Below are positions 19,485 to 32,503 of a DNA stretch of 64,000 nucleotides, in pieces. Positions within the stretch are counted from its first letter, which is position 1, and every line of letters starts with the position of its first letter. The notes beneath the pieces are model-generated. The model did not search any database. It was not told the origin of the DNA and saw only the letters and a program-made list of their open reading frames with translations. The translations under genes were made by a program, and so were the position numbers. Source of the stretch: Flavobacterium sp. Root420 (GTDB lineage Bacteria; Bacteroidota; Bacteroidia; Flavobacteriales; Flavobacteriaceae); NCBI RefSeq assembly GCF_001427905.1, contig NZ_LMEF01000023.1:519617-583616 (forward strand). The letters are read 5' to 3'.

Positions 19485-20176
19485 AGATTCTGATTATTGA
19501 AGACGAGGCCCGAATTGCCAAACGTATAGAAAGAATGACAAGAAATTTCTTTGACAAAGAGGTACAGATTTTACTTTGTGATTCACTTGAAAATGGGCTG
19601 CATGCTATTGAACAGCACCCGATCGATTTATTATTGCTGGATTTGAATTTAAACGGAGAAGATGGTTTTGAAATTCTTCAAAGTGTTGTGGTTAAATCTT
19701 TTCAAACCATTATTATTTCAGCTTATACTGATAAAGCAATTAGTGCATTTAACTATGGAGTACTGGATTTCGTACCTAAACCATTTGATGAAAGCAGGTT
19801 GAGACAAGCTTTTACGCGCTTTACAACACCAGAAAAACAATCAAACGGAAATATTCAGTTTTTGGCAGTAAAAAAAGGGAAAAGCATTAAACTTATAACG
19901 ATTAAGGATATCAAATATATTAAAGGTGCCGGAATTTATACGGAACTGCATTTGTCAGATGGGCGTATGGAACTGCATGATAAATCTTTAGAATCATTAG
20001 AAAAATTGCTTCCGCCCCAATTTGAGCGAATACATAAATCCTATATCCTTTGCTGGAACGAGGCTGATAAACTTGTTGTAGAAGCCGGCGGCAGATACAA
20101 TATGTTACTTAAAAATGGTGAATTATTGCCAGTCGGCCGTTCAAAATATAAAGAAATCAGGCATAAACTGATTTAA
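19481..20176 (+). CDS. LytTR-family response regulator
   Basis: A 231-residue response regulator. The receiver domain occupies residues 1-120, with acidic pocket IEDE at 6-9, phosphoacceptor Asp54 in LLLDLNLNGEDG, and Lys near 100 in DFVPKPFDES. The LytTR DNA-binding domain covers ~130-231 (KGKSIKLITIKDIKYIKGAG; PPQFERIHKSYI; LLPVGRSKYKEI). It overlaps the kinase gene by four bases, forming a two-component pair. The most likely target is the divergent beta-barrel receptor gene at 17713, because they share a 124-base intergenic region. Confidence 0.93.
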   Translation: MKILIIEDEARIAKRIERMTRNFFDKEVQILLCDSLENGLHAIEQHPIDLLLLDLNLNGEDGFEILQSVVVKSFQTIIISAYTDKAISAFNYGVLDFVPKPFDESRLRQAFTRFTTPEKQSNGNIQFLAVKKGKSIKLITIKDIKYIKGAGIYTELHLSDGRMELHDKSLESLEKLLPPQFERIHKSYILCWNEADKLVVEAGGRYNMLLKNGELLPVGRSKYKEIRHKLI

Positions 20177-20237
20177 CCTTTAACAAACAAAAGGATATTA
20201 CTTTTTAAAAATCTTATTCATTTAGATGCGACAATAG

Positions 20238-22694
20238 CTATAAAGCTGGTTTTATTACGTACGACTTTCCTTTTTTTGCTTTAAACTTAATTATATATCC
20301 CATCGTTGTTTTTTCACTTTTAAGATTAAGGGTCTCCACTTTAAAAGGTTCCATATATCGTATAACACAGTTTCCTCCTTCTTTAACCGTAATTTTTGAT
20401 GAACTAAGCTTACCTTTTTTCCAGCTGATATCTACTATAAAGTTGCCTCTTGCAACGATGCCTTTTATTGCTCCTTCCTCCCATGCGTCTGGTAAGGCAG
20501 GTAATAAATGTATCTCGTGATTTTGGCTTTGCATAAGCATTTCTATTACTCCCGCAGTAGCAGCAAAGTTACCATCGATTTGAAATGGAGGATGAGCATC
20601 AAAAAGATTAGCATACACTCCCCCGCCCTTATTAAAATTACGGTCTCCTTCTTTAGTAAGTCGAAGCTGATTCCTAAATAATTTATAAGCATGGTTTCCG
20701 TCTAAAAGTCTCGCCCACATATTTACTTTCCACCCAAGACTCCATCCGGTTCCATCATCGCCACGCAATTCTAAAGTTGTTTTGGCCGCATTCGCTAATT
20801 CTGGGGTAGATAAAGGCGATATTAAGTTTGCAGGATGCAACGCATATAGATGCGAAGTATGCCTGTGGTGAGGGTCTTCTTCCTCAAAATCCTTATACCA
20901 TTCTAATAATTGTTTTTTACTGCCAATTCTGAACGGAAATAATTTCTGATCGGCTTTTTTTATCGTATTTATAAAATCCTGGTCTGTATTTAGAATATCC
21001 GAAGCCTCTGTAATATTACCAAATAGATCTTTAATAATCCCCATATCCATGGTAGTAGCAACTGTTACGGAGCCTTTCTTTTTTCCATCATAATAATACC
21101 GGTTTTCAGGCGAAGTTGAAGGCATTGTTACCAGATAACCATCCTTATCTTCCTGCAGCCAGTCTAATGTAAATTCAGCTGCTCCTTTTAAAATAGGGTA
21201 AACTTCTTTTAAGTATTTTTTATCACCGGTAAACTGGTAATGTTCCCATAAATGCCTGCTTAACCAATTGGCACCCATATACCAGTTCGCCCACATGGGA
21301 TCCCCTTTGCCCAAATCGCCCACAGGATTGGTTAGCGCCCATATATCTGAATTATGATGTACCACCCAGCCTCTGGCGTGATAATAATCTTTTGCAGTCT
21401 CAGCTCCTGTCACTGTCAGATTTTTTATAAAGCCGTCAAGCGGATAAAATAACTCTGATAAATTGGCTGTTTCTACCGGCCAATAATTCATTTGTAGATT
21501 AATATTCGTCGTATAATTACTGCTCCATGGTGGTCGTAATTCCTTATTCCATATTCCTTGTAAATTGGCCGGAACCTCTTTCGTGCGAGAGGATGATATC
21601 AATAAATATCTTCCGTACTGAAAAAATAACATTTCAAGATTCGAATCTTTGGCTCCCTTAAAATAATCTTCCAATCGCTTATCTGTCGCTATTGCTGTTT
21701 TCTTTGTTTCACTTTCGTTCAGATTTAAAGAAACACGATTAAAAAAGTAATGAAAATTTTCGAGATGATCTTTAAGTAAACGATCATAGTTTTTTGAAAC
21801 CGCATTAGCCAGATAGCCCTCTGCCAGTTTTTTTTCATCTTTGCCTTCACTATCAGGGCATTTGTCAAAACCATTAAAACTTGTTGCCGCCGATACTAGA
21901 ATCACAATTTCTGTAGCATCCTTAATCTCCAGATTATTATCCTTTTCACTAATTGTTCCGTCTTTAATTATTGGCTTTACAATTAATTCAAAACGCATCC
22001 CTTTACAACCGTTTTCATCATAAACTACTGGCTCTTTATTATAATCTATATAATTGGGATCAACATTTGAAGGCGCTTTTCCGTTTAAAAACAAAGAAGT
22101 TTCTTTTATCGCTGTTTTGAAATGGAGCTGACTTTTAGCACTTAAATTAATAGAAAGTTTTTTAGGTTCACTGGCCGTCAGTTTTAAAATAATGCATTGA
22201 CCGGGAGCTGAGGCAAAAATTTCTCTTTTGTAAGTTACCCCATCAACAGTAAAAATTGTAGTTGCAATCGCATCTTCCATATTAAGATCGCGATAATAAG
22301 CTGATACTGGATTATCACTTAAATTTTGTTTCAACACTAAATCTCCCAGAGGCATATAACTCTGGCTGTAAACGCCCTGCATCTTTTTTGTAAGTTCATA
22401 TCCTTTTTCATAATCGCCAGCGATTAAAGCTTGTCTTACAGGAGCTAAATTCTCAAATGCAGTTGGATTTACGTTTTTAGATACGGGTCCGCCACTCCAA
22501 AGCGTTGCCTCGTTAAGTTGTATGAGTTCTTCATTAACTTTTCCGAAGACCATTGCTCCAAGTCTACCATTGCCTATCGGAAGCGCTTCAGTCCAAAAAG
22601 TTGCAGGTTTGTCATAATGAATCTTTAAATCCTCTTGCGAATAGGCTATAGAAACAAATAATGACAGCAAAAAAAACAAGCGAATTTTGATCAT
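20238..22694 (-). CDS. GH95 alpha-L-fucosidase / alpha-L-galactosidase
   Basis: An ~818-residue secreted glycoside hydrolase of family GH95. I choose the start at 22694 because it gives a proper signal peptide, MIKIRLFFLLSLFVSIAYSQ; an ATG at 22718 adds eight residues. Family signatures include WTEALPIGNGRLGAMVFG at the N-terminus. The catalytic features known from AfcA are the Asn pair in NINLQMNYWPVET, the Glu in MPSTSPENRY and the Asp in NMWARLLDG, and all are present. GH95 enzymes act on terminal alpha-L-fucose or alpha-L-galactose of plant glycans. It is the last gene of PUL block A, 57 bases after GH51. Confidence 0.93.
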   Translation of the reverse strand: MIKIRLFFLLSLFVSIAYSQEDLKIHYDKPATFWTEALPIGNGRLGAMVFGKVNEELIQLNEATLWSGGPVSKNVNPTAFENLAPVRQALIAGDYEKGYELTKKMQGVYSQSYMPLGDLVLKQNLSDNPVSAYYRDLNMEDAIATTIFTVDGVTYKREIFASAPGQCIILKLTASEPKKLSINLSAKSQLHFKTAIKETSLFLNGKAPSNVDPNYIDYNKEPVVYDENGCKGMRFELIVKPIIKDGTISEKDNNLEIKDATEIVILVSAATSFNGFDKCPDSEGKDEKKLAEGYLANAVSKNYDRLLKDHLENFHYFFNRVSLNLNESETKKTAIATDKRLEDYFKGAKDSNLEMLFFQYGRYLLISSSRTKEVPANLQGIWNKELRPPWSSNYTTNINLQMNYWPVETANLSELFYPLDGFIKNLTVTGAETAKDYYHARGWVVHHNSDIWALTNPVGDLGKGDPMWANWYMGANWLSRHLWEHYQFTGDKKYLKEVYPILKGAAEFTLDWLQEDKDGYLVTMPSTSPENRYYYDGKKKGSVTVATTMDMGIIKDLFGNITEASDILNTDQDFINTIKKADQKLFPFRIGSKKQLLEWYKDFEEEDPHHRHTSHLYALHPANLISPLSTPELANAAKTTLELRGDDGTGWSLGWKVNMWARLLDGNHAYKLFRNQLRLTKEGDRNFNKGGGVYANLFDAHPPFQIDGNFAATAGVIEMLMQSQNHEIHLLPALPDAWEEGAIKGIVARGNFIVDISWKKGKLSSSKITVKEGGNCVIRYMEPFKVETLNLKSEKTTMGYIIKFKAKKGKSYVIKPAL

Positions 22695-22750
22695 GTTTTT
22701 GATATTTAATTTGAGCATAAAATGATGAATGCAAAAGCTGTATTTTAAAA

Positions 22751-24730
22751 CTATTTCATTTTTAATTTTAAAACATTAACCGAATAGGCCCCTAATTTCA
22801 ATTTAGCTTTCTCTTTTTCGTATTTAAATTTTGTTTCCTTCGGACTTATTTTTTTAGGATCAGCAAAAGTATTTTCATCTTTTAATTCAGGGCTGGTAAG
22901 CGTTATTATAGTTCCATCCGGTATTAATTTTGTTCCTTTAAAATTAATCGAAACATCCTGTGTTGCAGAAGATGTATTAACCAATTTTATAATTATTTCT
23001 TTAGTATTAACATCTTTAACTGCAGATGCAAACAAATTATTTTGTCCGGTAAGTGGTTCTCCGTTTTTACTAATTGTCAACAAATCGGTTCCTTTATTCG
23101 TCGAAAATAATTTTTGCACATAATAATTGGCAGAACCATAAGCTTCTAAATTATTGAACCAAATCATATCCGGTGTCCATTGCCACGCATCCTCATGTGC
23201 CATTAGCGGTGCATAAGAAGTTAAATTTACGACATCGGCATTACGTTCTAATCCTGTCATGAAAGCGGCTTCAGAAAAAGCACATTCCCAATTGTTTCTG
23301 TTATTCGGATTTGCTCCTGAAACACTTTGGGCGGCATATTCTCCCGCAAATATTTTTGGGCCTTTTCTGTCATATTTATCATAACGAGCCGCATTTTCTC
23401 TAAACCATTGCGGACTTTTATAATAATGCTCGTCTATAACCTGAGCATCTAATTTTTTCAGTTCCTGCATGGCATAATCAAAATGTTCACCATCTGGCGA
23501 TGGGCCACTTCCGGAAACTATAATGATATTTGGATATTTTGCTTTGATTGCTTTTTCAAAAACCTTGTACCTGTCGATATAATCCGGTCCCCATTGCTCA
23601 TTTCCAACGCCAATATATTGTAGTCCAAAAGGTTTTGGATGTCCCATATCGGAACGGAGTTTGCCCCATGGCGTATCTTCTGAACCATTGGCAAATTCAA
23701 TTAAGTCCAAAGCATCCTGCACATAAGGATCTAATTCTTCAAGCGGAGCCAATTGCCCTGTATTGTATTGGCACGCCATTCCACAGCTTAAAATAGGTAA
23801 CGGAGTAGCTCCAATATCTTCTGAAAGCTGAAAGTATTCATAAAATCCCAGTCCAAAACTTTGAAAATAATCGGGAGTTTGTTTGTGGCCAAATTCTACA
23901 TTCCAACGGTTCATCATCGTTTTTCTGTCTTCCACATTTCCAACTGATTTTTTCCATTGGTAACGATCTGCCAAAGTTCTTCCTTCCACAATACAGCCGC
24001 CCGGAAAGCGTAAAAATCCCGGTTTCATATCATACAAAAGCTGTACAAGATCTTTGCGCAAGCCGTTTTTTCTGTTCTTCCAGGTATCTTCCGGAAAAAG
24101 CGAAATCATATCTAAATCTATCGTTCCGGTTCCTTCAAAAGTTATTTTTAATTTTGCTTTTGCGTCGGTTTGAGTCGCTGTAAATTGTGACGTATACGTT
24201 TTCCATTCTTTAGAGGTTGGCGCGATAACCGTTTCTCCAATAACTTTTTGATCTTTATCAATCAGCTGAATGATTATTTTTTTGATGTTTCCCTCTTGAT
24301 TTAATGCTTTTAGCGAAAGGTTATATCTGGCGTCTTTTTTAACGCCCATTCCTCTGAATCCTTCATTTATTAAGGCATAGCCTGCAGCATTATTGATTTC
24401 AACCCTGCAAAAATTAGTATTATTTGCTGCTATTTCGATTGGCGTGGCACTACCCGATTCTTTGTTCAAGGAAGACCTTTTTGTATTAGGTTGCTCCCAT
24501 CCCATTAAAGGTTTATCAAATTCAAAAGATCTGTTTTTAATCATTTCGGCATACAATCCTCCATCAGCCGCAAAATTAATGTCCTCAAAAAAGAGTCCGA
24601 ACATGGTTGGCTGAATTTTCGTGATAGCTTTGGAAGCATCCACATCTAAATTGATACTTTGGGAATTTGCTAAAAAACTCGCAAGCAAAAGACTGCAAAT
24701 GATAAATTTTGTACTTCTGTTCTTTTTCAT
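22751..24730 (-). CDS. GH51 alpha-L-arabinofuranosidase
   Basis: A 659-residue secreted arabinofuranosidase. The signal peptide is followed by an N-terminal carbohydrate-binding-like beta-sandwich (residues ~60-215, CBM4_9-like) inserted near the start of the TIM barrel. The acid/base Glu is in QYIGVGNEQWGPDY and the nucleophile Glu in IFAGEYAAQSVSG. The segment ITKIQPTMFGLFFEDINFAA is a GH51 hallmark. It removes alpha-L-arabinofuranose from arabinan, arabinogalactan or other plant glycans. Only 9 bases separate it from the upstream GH28 gene. Confidence 0.95.
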   Translation of the reverse strand: MKKNRSTKFIICSLLLASFLANSQSINLDVDASKAITKIQPTMFGLFFEDINFAADGGLYAEMIKNRSFEFDKPLMGWEQPNTKRSSLNKESGSATPIEIAANNTNFCRVEINNAAGYALINEGFRGMGVKKDARYNLSLKALNQEGNIKKIIIQLIDKDQKVIGETVIAPTSKEWKTYTSQFTATQTDAKAKLKITFEGTGTIDLDMISLFPEDTWKNRKNGLRKDLVQLLYDMKPGFLRFPGGCIVEGRTLADRYQWKKSVGNVEDRKTMMNRWNVEFGHKQTPDYFQSFGLGFYEYFQLSEDIGATPLPILSCGMACQYNTGQLAPLEELDPYVQDALDLIEFANGSEDTPWGKLRSDMGHPKPFGLQYIGVGNEQWGPDYIDRYKVFEKAIKAKYPNIIIVSGSGPSPDGEHFDYAMQELKKLDAQVIDEHYYKSPQWFRENAARYDKYDRKGPKIFAGEYAAQSVSGANPNNRNNWECAFSEAAFMTGLERNADVVNLTSYAPLMAHEDAWQWTPDMIWFNNLEAYGSANYYVQKLFSTNKGTDLLTISKNGEPLTGQNNLFASAVKDVNTKEIIIKLVNTSSATQDVSINFKGTKLIPDGTIITLTSPELKDENTFADPKKISPKETKFKYEKEKAKLKLGAYSVNVLKLKMK

Positions 24731-24739
24731 TCTAATTAA

Positions 24740-26179
24740 TTATTTTTTGACCGCTTTTAATTTATCCGGAAAAGCCGATTCGCCTTCTAAATTATTAATA
24801 ATAAGCGAATCTACATTTTTACTTTCGACTGCATAAGCAAAATAGTCGGGTCTGTTTTTTCCCCATTCTACTGAGCAGTTTTGTATTTTGATTTTTTCTG
24901 CCGAATCAAAATAAAAGCCTGATGTACTTCCTTTTACAAAACCTTCCATATCTGCAGGACGACGATCATAAATACCACCCTGATGCGAGGTTGTTTTATC
25001 TATAAAAATACTAACATTATCAAAAACAACATTATTTATTTTATCTTTTGATTCAGCACTTACGTAAACTCCATTTTCTCCTGTACACTGAATATTGCTG
25101 AAATAGATGTTTTTAATAGCGCCTACTTTCCCTTCGACTGCACCTTTTGGAAAACGCCAGTTGGCATCCTTATGATTTCCTTTTGCTCTTCTGAAAGCCG
25201 TTACATAAATAGGTTCTGCTTTTCCCCACCAGGTATCAGTAGTGAGTTTGGCTTCAATAATAATGTTAGAAAAGATAACATCGCTTACCGTTCCTTCATC
25301 CCGATTTTGAATGCCAAGGGCGCGATTGCTATTTTTAATAATGCAATTATTGAACACTACCTGTCTGATAGCATCCATGTTTTCTGAACCAATTTTGATG
25401 GCGCAGCTGCTGCTCGTCATGGTACAATTGGTAACCGTTATGTTTTCACAGGCACCAAATTCCTCAAATTCTCTTCTGTTTTTTAAACAAATACAATCAT
25501 CTCCGCTTTCTATATAGCAATCACTAATGCGTACATTTTTTGAATGATCTAAATCAATGCCGTCGCTGTTACGAACTTTTAAGCTGTTCAGCAATGTTAT
25601 ACCACTAATTACAACATCATTACAACCTACAAGATGTATAGTCCAATAAGCCGAGTTTCCTATATGAATATCTCTTATTCTGATGTTTTTTCCGCCAATA
25701 ATAGTCAGAACATGTGGCCGCGGATCAAGTACATTAAACGGTTTTAAAACATAAGAGTCTTCCAGTTCTTCTCCCATAAAAGAAATGCCGTTTCCATCTA
25801 TTTTTCCGCTTCCACTAATGCTGAAATTTTCTACATTTTCACCACCAATCCAGATAGTGCCTTCTCCGGGATTCGTACGAAAAGCACTTTTAGTATATAA
25901 TTTTTCATCCGGACTTGCCAATAGTTTTGCTCCAGCCTCAACATGTAAATCAATTCCCGATTTTACATCAAACGGTCCTGCCAAAAAGGTAAACGGTGCA
26001 GGCAGTAAAACACGTCCACCCGTTTTGCTGCAGGCGTCTATTGCTTTTTGAATCGCTGCTGCATCATTTGTTTTACCATCTCCTTTGGCGCCGTATTTTT
26101 TAACATCATATACTTTTTGTGCTGTCATTGCCAGCGAAAAACAAAAAGCAATTATAAAGGTCATCGATTTCTTTATCAT
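24740..26179 (-). CDS. GH28-family hydrolase (atypical; lacks GHG motif)
   Basis: A 479-residue secreted right-handed beta-helix enzyme. The N-terminal block VKKYGAKGDGKTNDAAAIQK is typical of pectinase-like folds. Catalytic Asp positions are in VRNSDGIDLDHS and SGDDCICLKN. The third polygalacturonase motif, GHG, is replaced by SSSCAIKIGS, and the RIK motif is not evident. Loss of the GHG histidine is seen in rhamnogalacturonan-type and other non-polygalacturonase GH28 members, so the substrate may not be homogalacturonan. It lies in PUL block A between the SSS symporter and GH51. Confidence 0.88.
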   Translation of the reverse strand: MIKKSMTFIIAFCFSLAMTAQKVYDVKKYGAKGDGKTNDAAAIQKAIDACSKTGGRVLLPAPFTFLAGPFDVKSGIDLHVEAGAKLLASPDEKLYTKSAFRTNPGEGTIWIGGENVENFSISGSGKIDGNGISFMGEELEDSYVLKPFNVLDPRPHVLTIIGGKNIRIRDIHIGNSAYWTIHLVGCNDVVISGITLLNSLKVRNSDGIDLDHSKNVRISDCYIESGDDCICLKNRREFEEFGACENITVTNCTMTSSSCAIKIGSENMDAIRQVVFNNCIIKNSNRALGIQNRDEGTVSDVIFSNIIIEAKLTTDTWWGKAEPIYVTAFRRAKGNHKDANWRFPKGAVEGKVGAIKNIYFSNIQCTGENGVYVSAESKDKINNVVFDNVSIFIDKTTSHQGGIYDRRPADMEGFVKGSTSGFYFDSAEKIKIQNCSVEWGKNRPDYFAYAVESKNVDSLIINNLEGESAFPDKLKAVKK

Positions 26180-26237
26180 TAGTTCTATTTTTAAAGATAC
26201 TTAAATCTTATTAAGTTGTAAATTTAATAGAGGAAGC

Positions 26238-27875
26238 TTACCAAAATACGGTATATAAAGCTACTAAGATTCCGCAGATTATAAAGGATCCAATAATAAA
26301 CTCTGAAGATACTTTGAACATTGCTGTATCTACTTCTATTTTATGCATCTCATGCTCCAGTTTCGGTTCAGGTTTTAAAAGACTAATTAGCACCATCATG
26401 ATTACAATTAAAAAGAAAGCAATGGTCATTCTGTCTAAAAAAGGATAATCGGGAAAAGCACCATTTGTCCATACCGGTAAAAATTTTAAAACTGCCGCAA
26501 TAGGTACGGTAAGCAATGCGCCTGCAAGTCCGGCCGAAGCCGTTGTTTTCTTCCAGAACATTCCCAATAAAAAAATAGCCAAAACTCCCGGTGAAAAGAA
26601 ACCAACATATTCCTGTATAAACTGATACGCCTGATCTAATGATTTTAAAGCCGGGGCAACAAGTGCAGCAATAAACATGGCAGCTACTACAACCCATCTT
26701 CCGGTAAGTACCAGTTTTCTTTCAGATGCTTCCTTATTAAAATATTTTTTATAAATATCTAAAGAAAAAATTGTCGAGATACTATTGGCTTTACCAGCAA
26801 GAGAAGCTACAATTGCTGCCGTTAAAGCAGCCAGCGCTACTCCTTTTAATCCCGCAGGCAATAAATTCATTAAGGTTGGATATGCCTGATCTGGTTTTAA
26901 AACTCCGACTGCATCAATCATTTCTTTTTGAAACATTCCGTTTTGGTGCATTACATACATCGCAATACCGGGTAAAACCGCAATAATTGGAACTAATAAT
27001 TTTAAAAATGCAGCAAACAAAATTCCTTTTCGGGCTGTTTTTAAATCGGCCCCTAAAGCTCTTTGTACAATATATTGATTACAACCCCAATAGGCCAGAT
27101 TATTGATCAGCATACCACCTACGAGTACTGAGATTCCAGGCAATTCAGCATAATGCGGACTTGATTTATCCAATATCATATGCAAATGATCCGGTGCTTC
27201 CTGTTTTAAAACCAAAAGTCCTTTCAGAATATCTTTTCCGAATCCAAATTGTTCTGATAATAATGTTAGGGACAAATAAGTGGTTACCAAACCTCCCAAA
27301 ATCAATACGATAACCTGAAACATATCAGTATATCCTATTACTTTCATTCCTCCTAAAGTTACGATAATAGAGAACAAACTCAATCCGATAACGCAAAATT
27401 GAAAACTAACAGGTGCTATTGATGAAATTGCCAAAGCTCCTAAATAAATAATAGAAGTAAGATTTACAAATACATAAATCAATAGCCAGATTATTGCCAT
27501 TATAGTACTTACTGTACCATTATATCTTTTTGCCAAAAATTGTGGCATTGTAAATATCTTGTTTTTAAGATAGACTGGTAAGATGAACATCGCCACTACA
27601 ATTAATGTTGCGGCTGACATCCATTCGTAAGAAGCAATCGCCAACCCAATGGCAAAACCGGAACCACTCATCCCGATAAAATGTTCTGCCGAAATATTAG
27701 AAGCGATCAATGAAGCTCCGATAGCCCACCAGGTGAGAGATCCTTCGGCTAAAAAATATTCGTTGGAACTGGTAGAGGCATTTTTTTTACTTCTGTAAAT
27801 ATACATTCCATAGGATGAAACGATTACAAAATAAATAAGAAAGACAATATAATCTGCGGTTTGTAATACATTCAT
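26238..27875 (-). CDS. Sodium/solute symporter (SSS/SLC5 family)
   Basis: A 545-residue inner-membrane transporter with about 14 hydrophobic segments. The early motif STSSNEYFLAEGSLTWWAIG followed by SLIASNISAEHFIGMSGSGF is typical of the SSS family. The last membrane segment is at the extreme C-terminus (FIIGSFIICGILVALYTVFW). SSS members move sugars, polyols, amino acids or uronates with Na+; mammalian relatives include the glucose and myo-inositol carriers. Encoded in the same block as inositol oxygenase and several secreted hydrolases, it probably imports a sugar or inositol released in the periplasm. The exact substrate cannot be read from sequence. Confidence 0.93.
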   Translation of the reverse strand: MNVLQTADYIVFLIYFVIVSSYGMYIYRSKKNASTSSNEYFLAEGSLTWWAIGASLIASNISAEHFIGMSGSGFAIGLAIASYEWMSAATLIVVAMFILPVYLKNKIFTMPQFLAKRYNGTVSTIMAIIWLLIYVFVNLTSIIYLGALAISSIAPVSFQFCVIGLSLFSIIVTLGGMKVIGYTDMFQVIVLILGGLVTTYLSLTLLSEQFGFGKDILKGLLVLKQEAPDHLHMILDKSSPHYAELPGISVLVGGMLINNLAYWGCNQYIVQRALGADLKTARKGILFAAFLKLLVPIIAVLPGIAMYVMHQNGMFQKEMIDAVGVLKPDQAYPTLMNLLPAGLKGVALAALTAAIVASLAGKANSISTIFSLDIYKKYFNKEASERKLVLTGRWVVVAAMFIAALVAPALKSLDQAYQFIQEYVGFFSPGVLAIFLLGMFWKKTTASAGLAGALLTVPIAAVLKFLPVWTNGAFPDYPFLDRMTIAFFLIVIMMVLISLLKPEPKLEHEMHKIEVDTAMFKVSSEFIIGSFIICGILVALYTVFW

Positions 27876-28029
27876 AATGGTGTGGTTATTTTTTAGTTAG
27901 TCAGTTTAAAATGTTTAGAACTGATGGTAATCTTTATCTAAACAAGTTTTTAAGGTTTTTTAAAACTTAAAATTGATTATTTTCTTTCACGGGCTTGTTT
28001 TTGATTATTGGATATTTTACAAAGTTTTT

Positions 28030-29172
28030 TTAGACTTTCAAAAACCATTTTTTCTTATAGAGAAAATAAAGTAGCATAAGCTGTACTATCGTTACTGATA
28101 AAGTGGTGAAAACAGGCTGCCAGATGAGCGGCAGGAACTTTATAATTCCTCCAAAAACATATTCGGCTGTATGTTTAAAATCTACCAGCCCTTCAGCTGC
28201 CATATAAATCAAAATAGAATTTGAACCGATTAATAGTAATGGAAAGGCCCAATTTTGAAATCCTAAAAGATCAATAATCAGATAAAAGAAAGTAAAAAAC
28301 AAAATGCTAAATCCGCCTACAAAACATACAAACGAGCTTGTCCACAAATGCTTGTTAATAGGAAAATCATAATCCCAAAGAATCCCTATACCAATTAAAA
28401 CAAGTGCTGAAAGAACTAATACTGCCAGTTTTTTGCCTGATGAAAAGTGTTTTTTTGCTCGTAAAAAAGTTCCTAAAAACACACCGAGCAAAGCTGTGGC
28501 AATGGCTGGTATTGTTGAAAACAATCCTTCCGGATCATAAACTTTGCTGTGTAACCTTCCCGGTAAAAACGTACGATCTATGTATGCTTCTAATGACCCT
28601 GCTTTAGTTAAAACACCTGCTCCAAAATTTGGAACCGGAATTAATTTCATTGCTAAATAATAACCTGCTAAAATAGCCGCAAACCAAATAAGCTGCTGCT
28701 TTAAATTAAAATTTAAATAAATTAGACCTGCAAAAAACCAGGCAAGCCCAATGCGACCAAGAACACTGGCAAAGCGTGTTTGATCGAAACCATCAAACCT
28801 TAATAATCCGTTTACAATAAAACCCAGAAACACCAAAATGCACGTTCGTCGTAACATTGATAAGTATATTTTCTGTTTTTCTTTTGATGGTAATTCACTT
28901 GGTGTTTTTACACCTGCAAGGCTCATTTTCTTTTCAAAAGAAAACGGCATTGAAATTCCGGCAACAAACAGAAATACAGGAAATATCATATCATAAAACG
29001 TAATACCGTTCCACTCTGCATGATGCAATTGAGACGACATCCAGATAAAAACAGGAATTGGCGCGGCCTTTGCCAGAGCATGTATAATATGTTCGCCGCT
29101 CATAATCCAAAACATAACAAATCCGCGAAGCACATCCAAAGAAACTAATCTTCCATTTGTAGTGTTATTCAT
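28030..29172 (-). CDS. DUF5009 / heparan-alpha-glucosaminide acetyltransferase-like membrane protein
   Basis: A 380-residue multi-pass membrane protein with about 10 helices. It opens with RLVSLDVLRGFVMFWIMSGE, the signature of the HGSNAT/NagX (DUF1624-DUF5009) clan. The characteristic His-containing segment SSQLHHAEWNGITFYDMIFP and the block FPVFLFVAGISMPFSFEKK follow. Human HGSNAT acetylates terminal alpha-glucosamine across the lysosomal membrane. The bacterial homologues are common in PULs and may acylate sugars in the periplasm; their real reaction is mostly unproven. A GH89 alpha-N-acetylglucosaminidase, which would need an acetylated substrate, lies in the same locus. Confidence 0.85.
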   Translation of the reverse strand: MNNTTNGRLVSLDVLRGFVMFWIMSGEHIIHALAKAAPIPVFIWMSSQLHHAEWNGITFYDMIFPVFLFVAGISMPFSFEKKMSLAGVKTPSELPSKEKQKIYLSMLRRTCILVFLGFIVNGLLRFDGFDQTRFASVLGRIGLAWFFAGLIYLNFNLKQQLIWFAAILAGYYLAMKLIPVPNFGAGVLTKAGSLEAYIDRTFLPGRLHSKVYDPEGLFSTIPAIATALLGVFLGTFLRAKKHFSSGKKLAVLVLSALVLIGIGILWDYDFPINKHLWTSSFVCFVGGFSILFFTFFYLIIDLLGFQNWAFPLLLIGSNSILIYMAAEGLVDFKHTAEYVFGGIIKFLPLIWQPVFTTLSVTIVQLMLLYFLYKKKWFLKV

Positions 29173-29221
29173 TTTTTTGTGGTTATTTTTTAGTTGATAG
29201 TTGTTTTTTAGTGCCAGTCGC

Positions 29222-29298
29222 AGTATTCAGTTTCAGTTTACAGTCATAGTGTTTAGTATTTACTTCAAACTGAACACTGAGACTGAGACTGAATACTG
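29222..29298. repeat. Long imperfect inverted repeat between GH2 and DUF5009 genes
   Basis: GTATTCAGTTTCAGT near 29224 pairs with ACTGAGACTGAATAC at about 29283-29297, with one or more mismatches. Inside it AGTGTTTAG pairs with CTGAACACT. The whole is a hairpin built from repeated CAGT/ACTG units. It fills most of the 132-base gap and could attenuate or terminate transcription between GH2 and the downstream genes. Confidence 0.55.
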
Positions 29299-29304
29299 TA
29301 AACT

Positions 29305-32442
<3,138 letters not shown>

Positions 32443-32503
32443 TTAGTTAGTAGTTTAAATCTTCAAATTCTGAAGAAGAAAAAGTTGAAATAATGAAGTT
32501 TGC

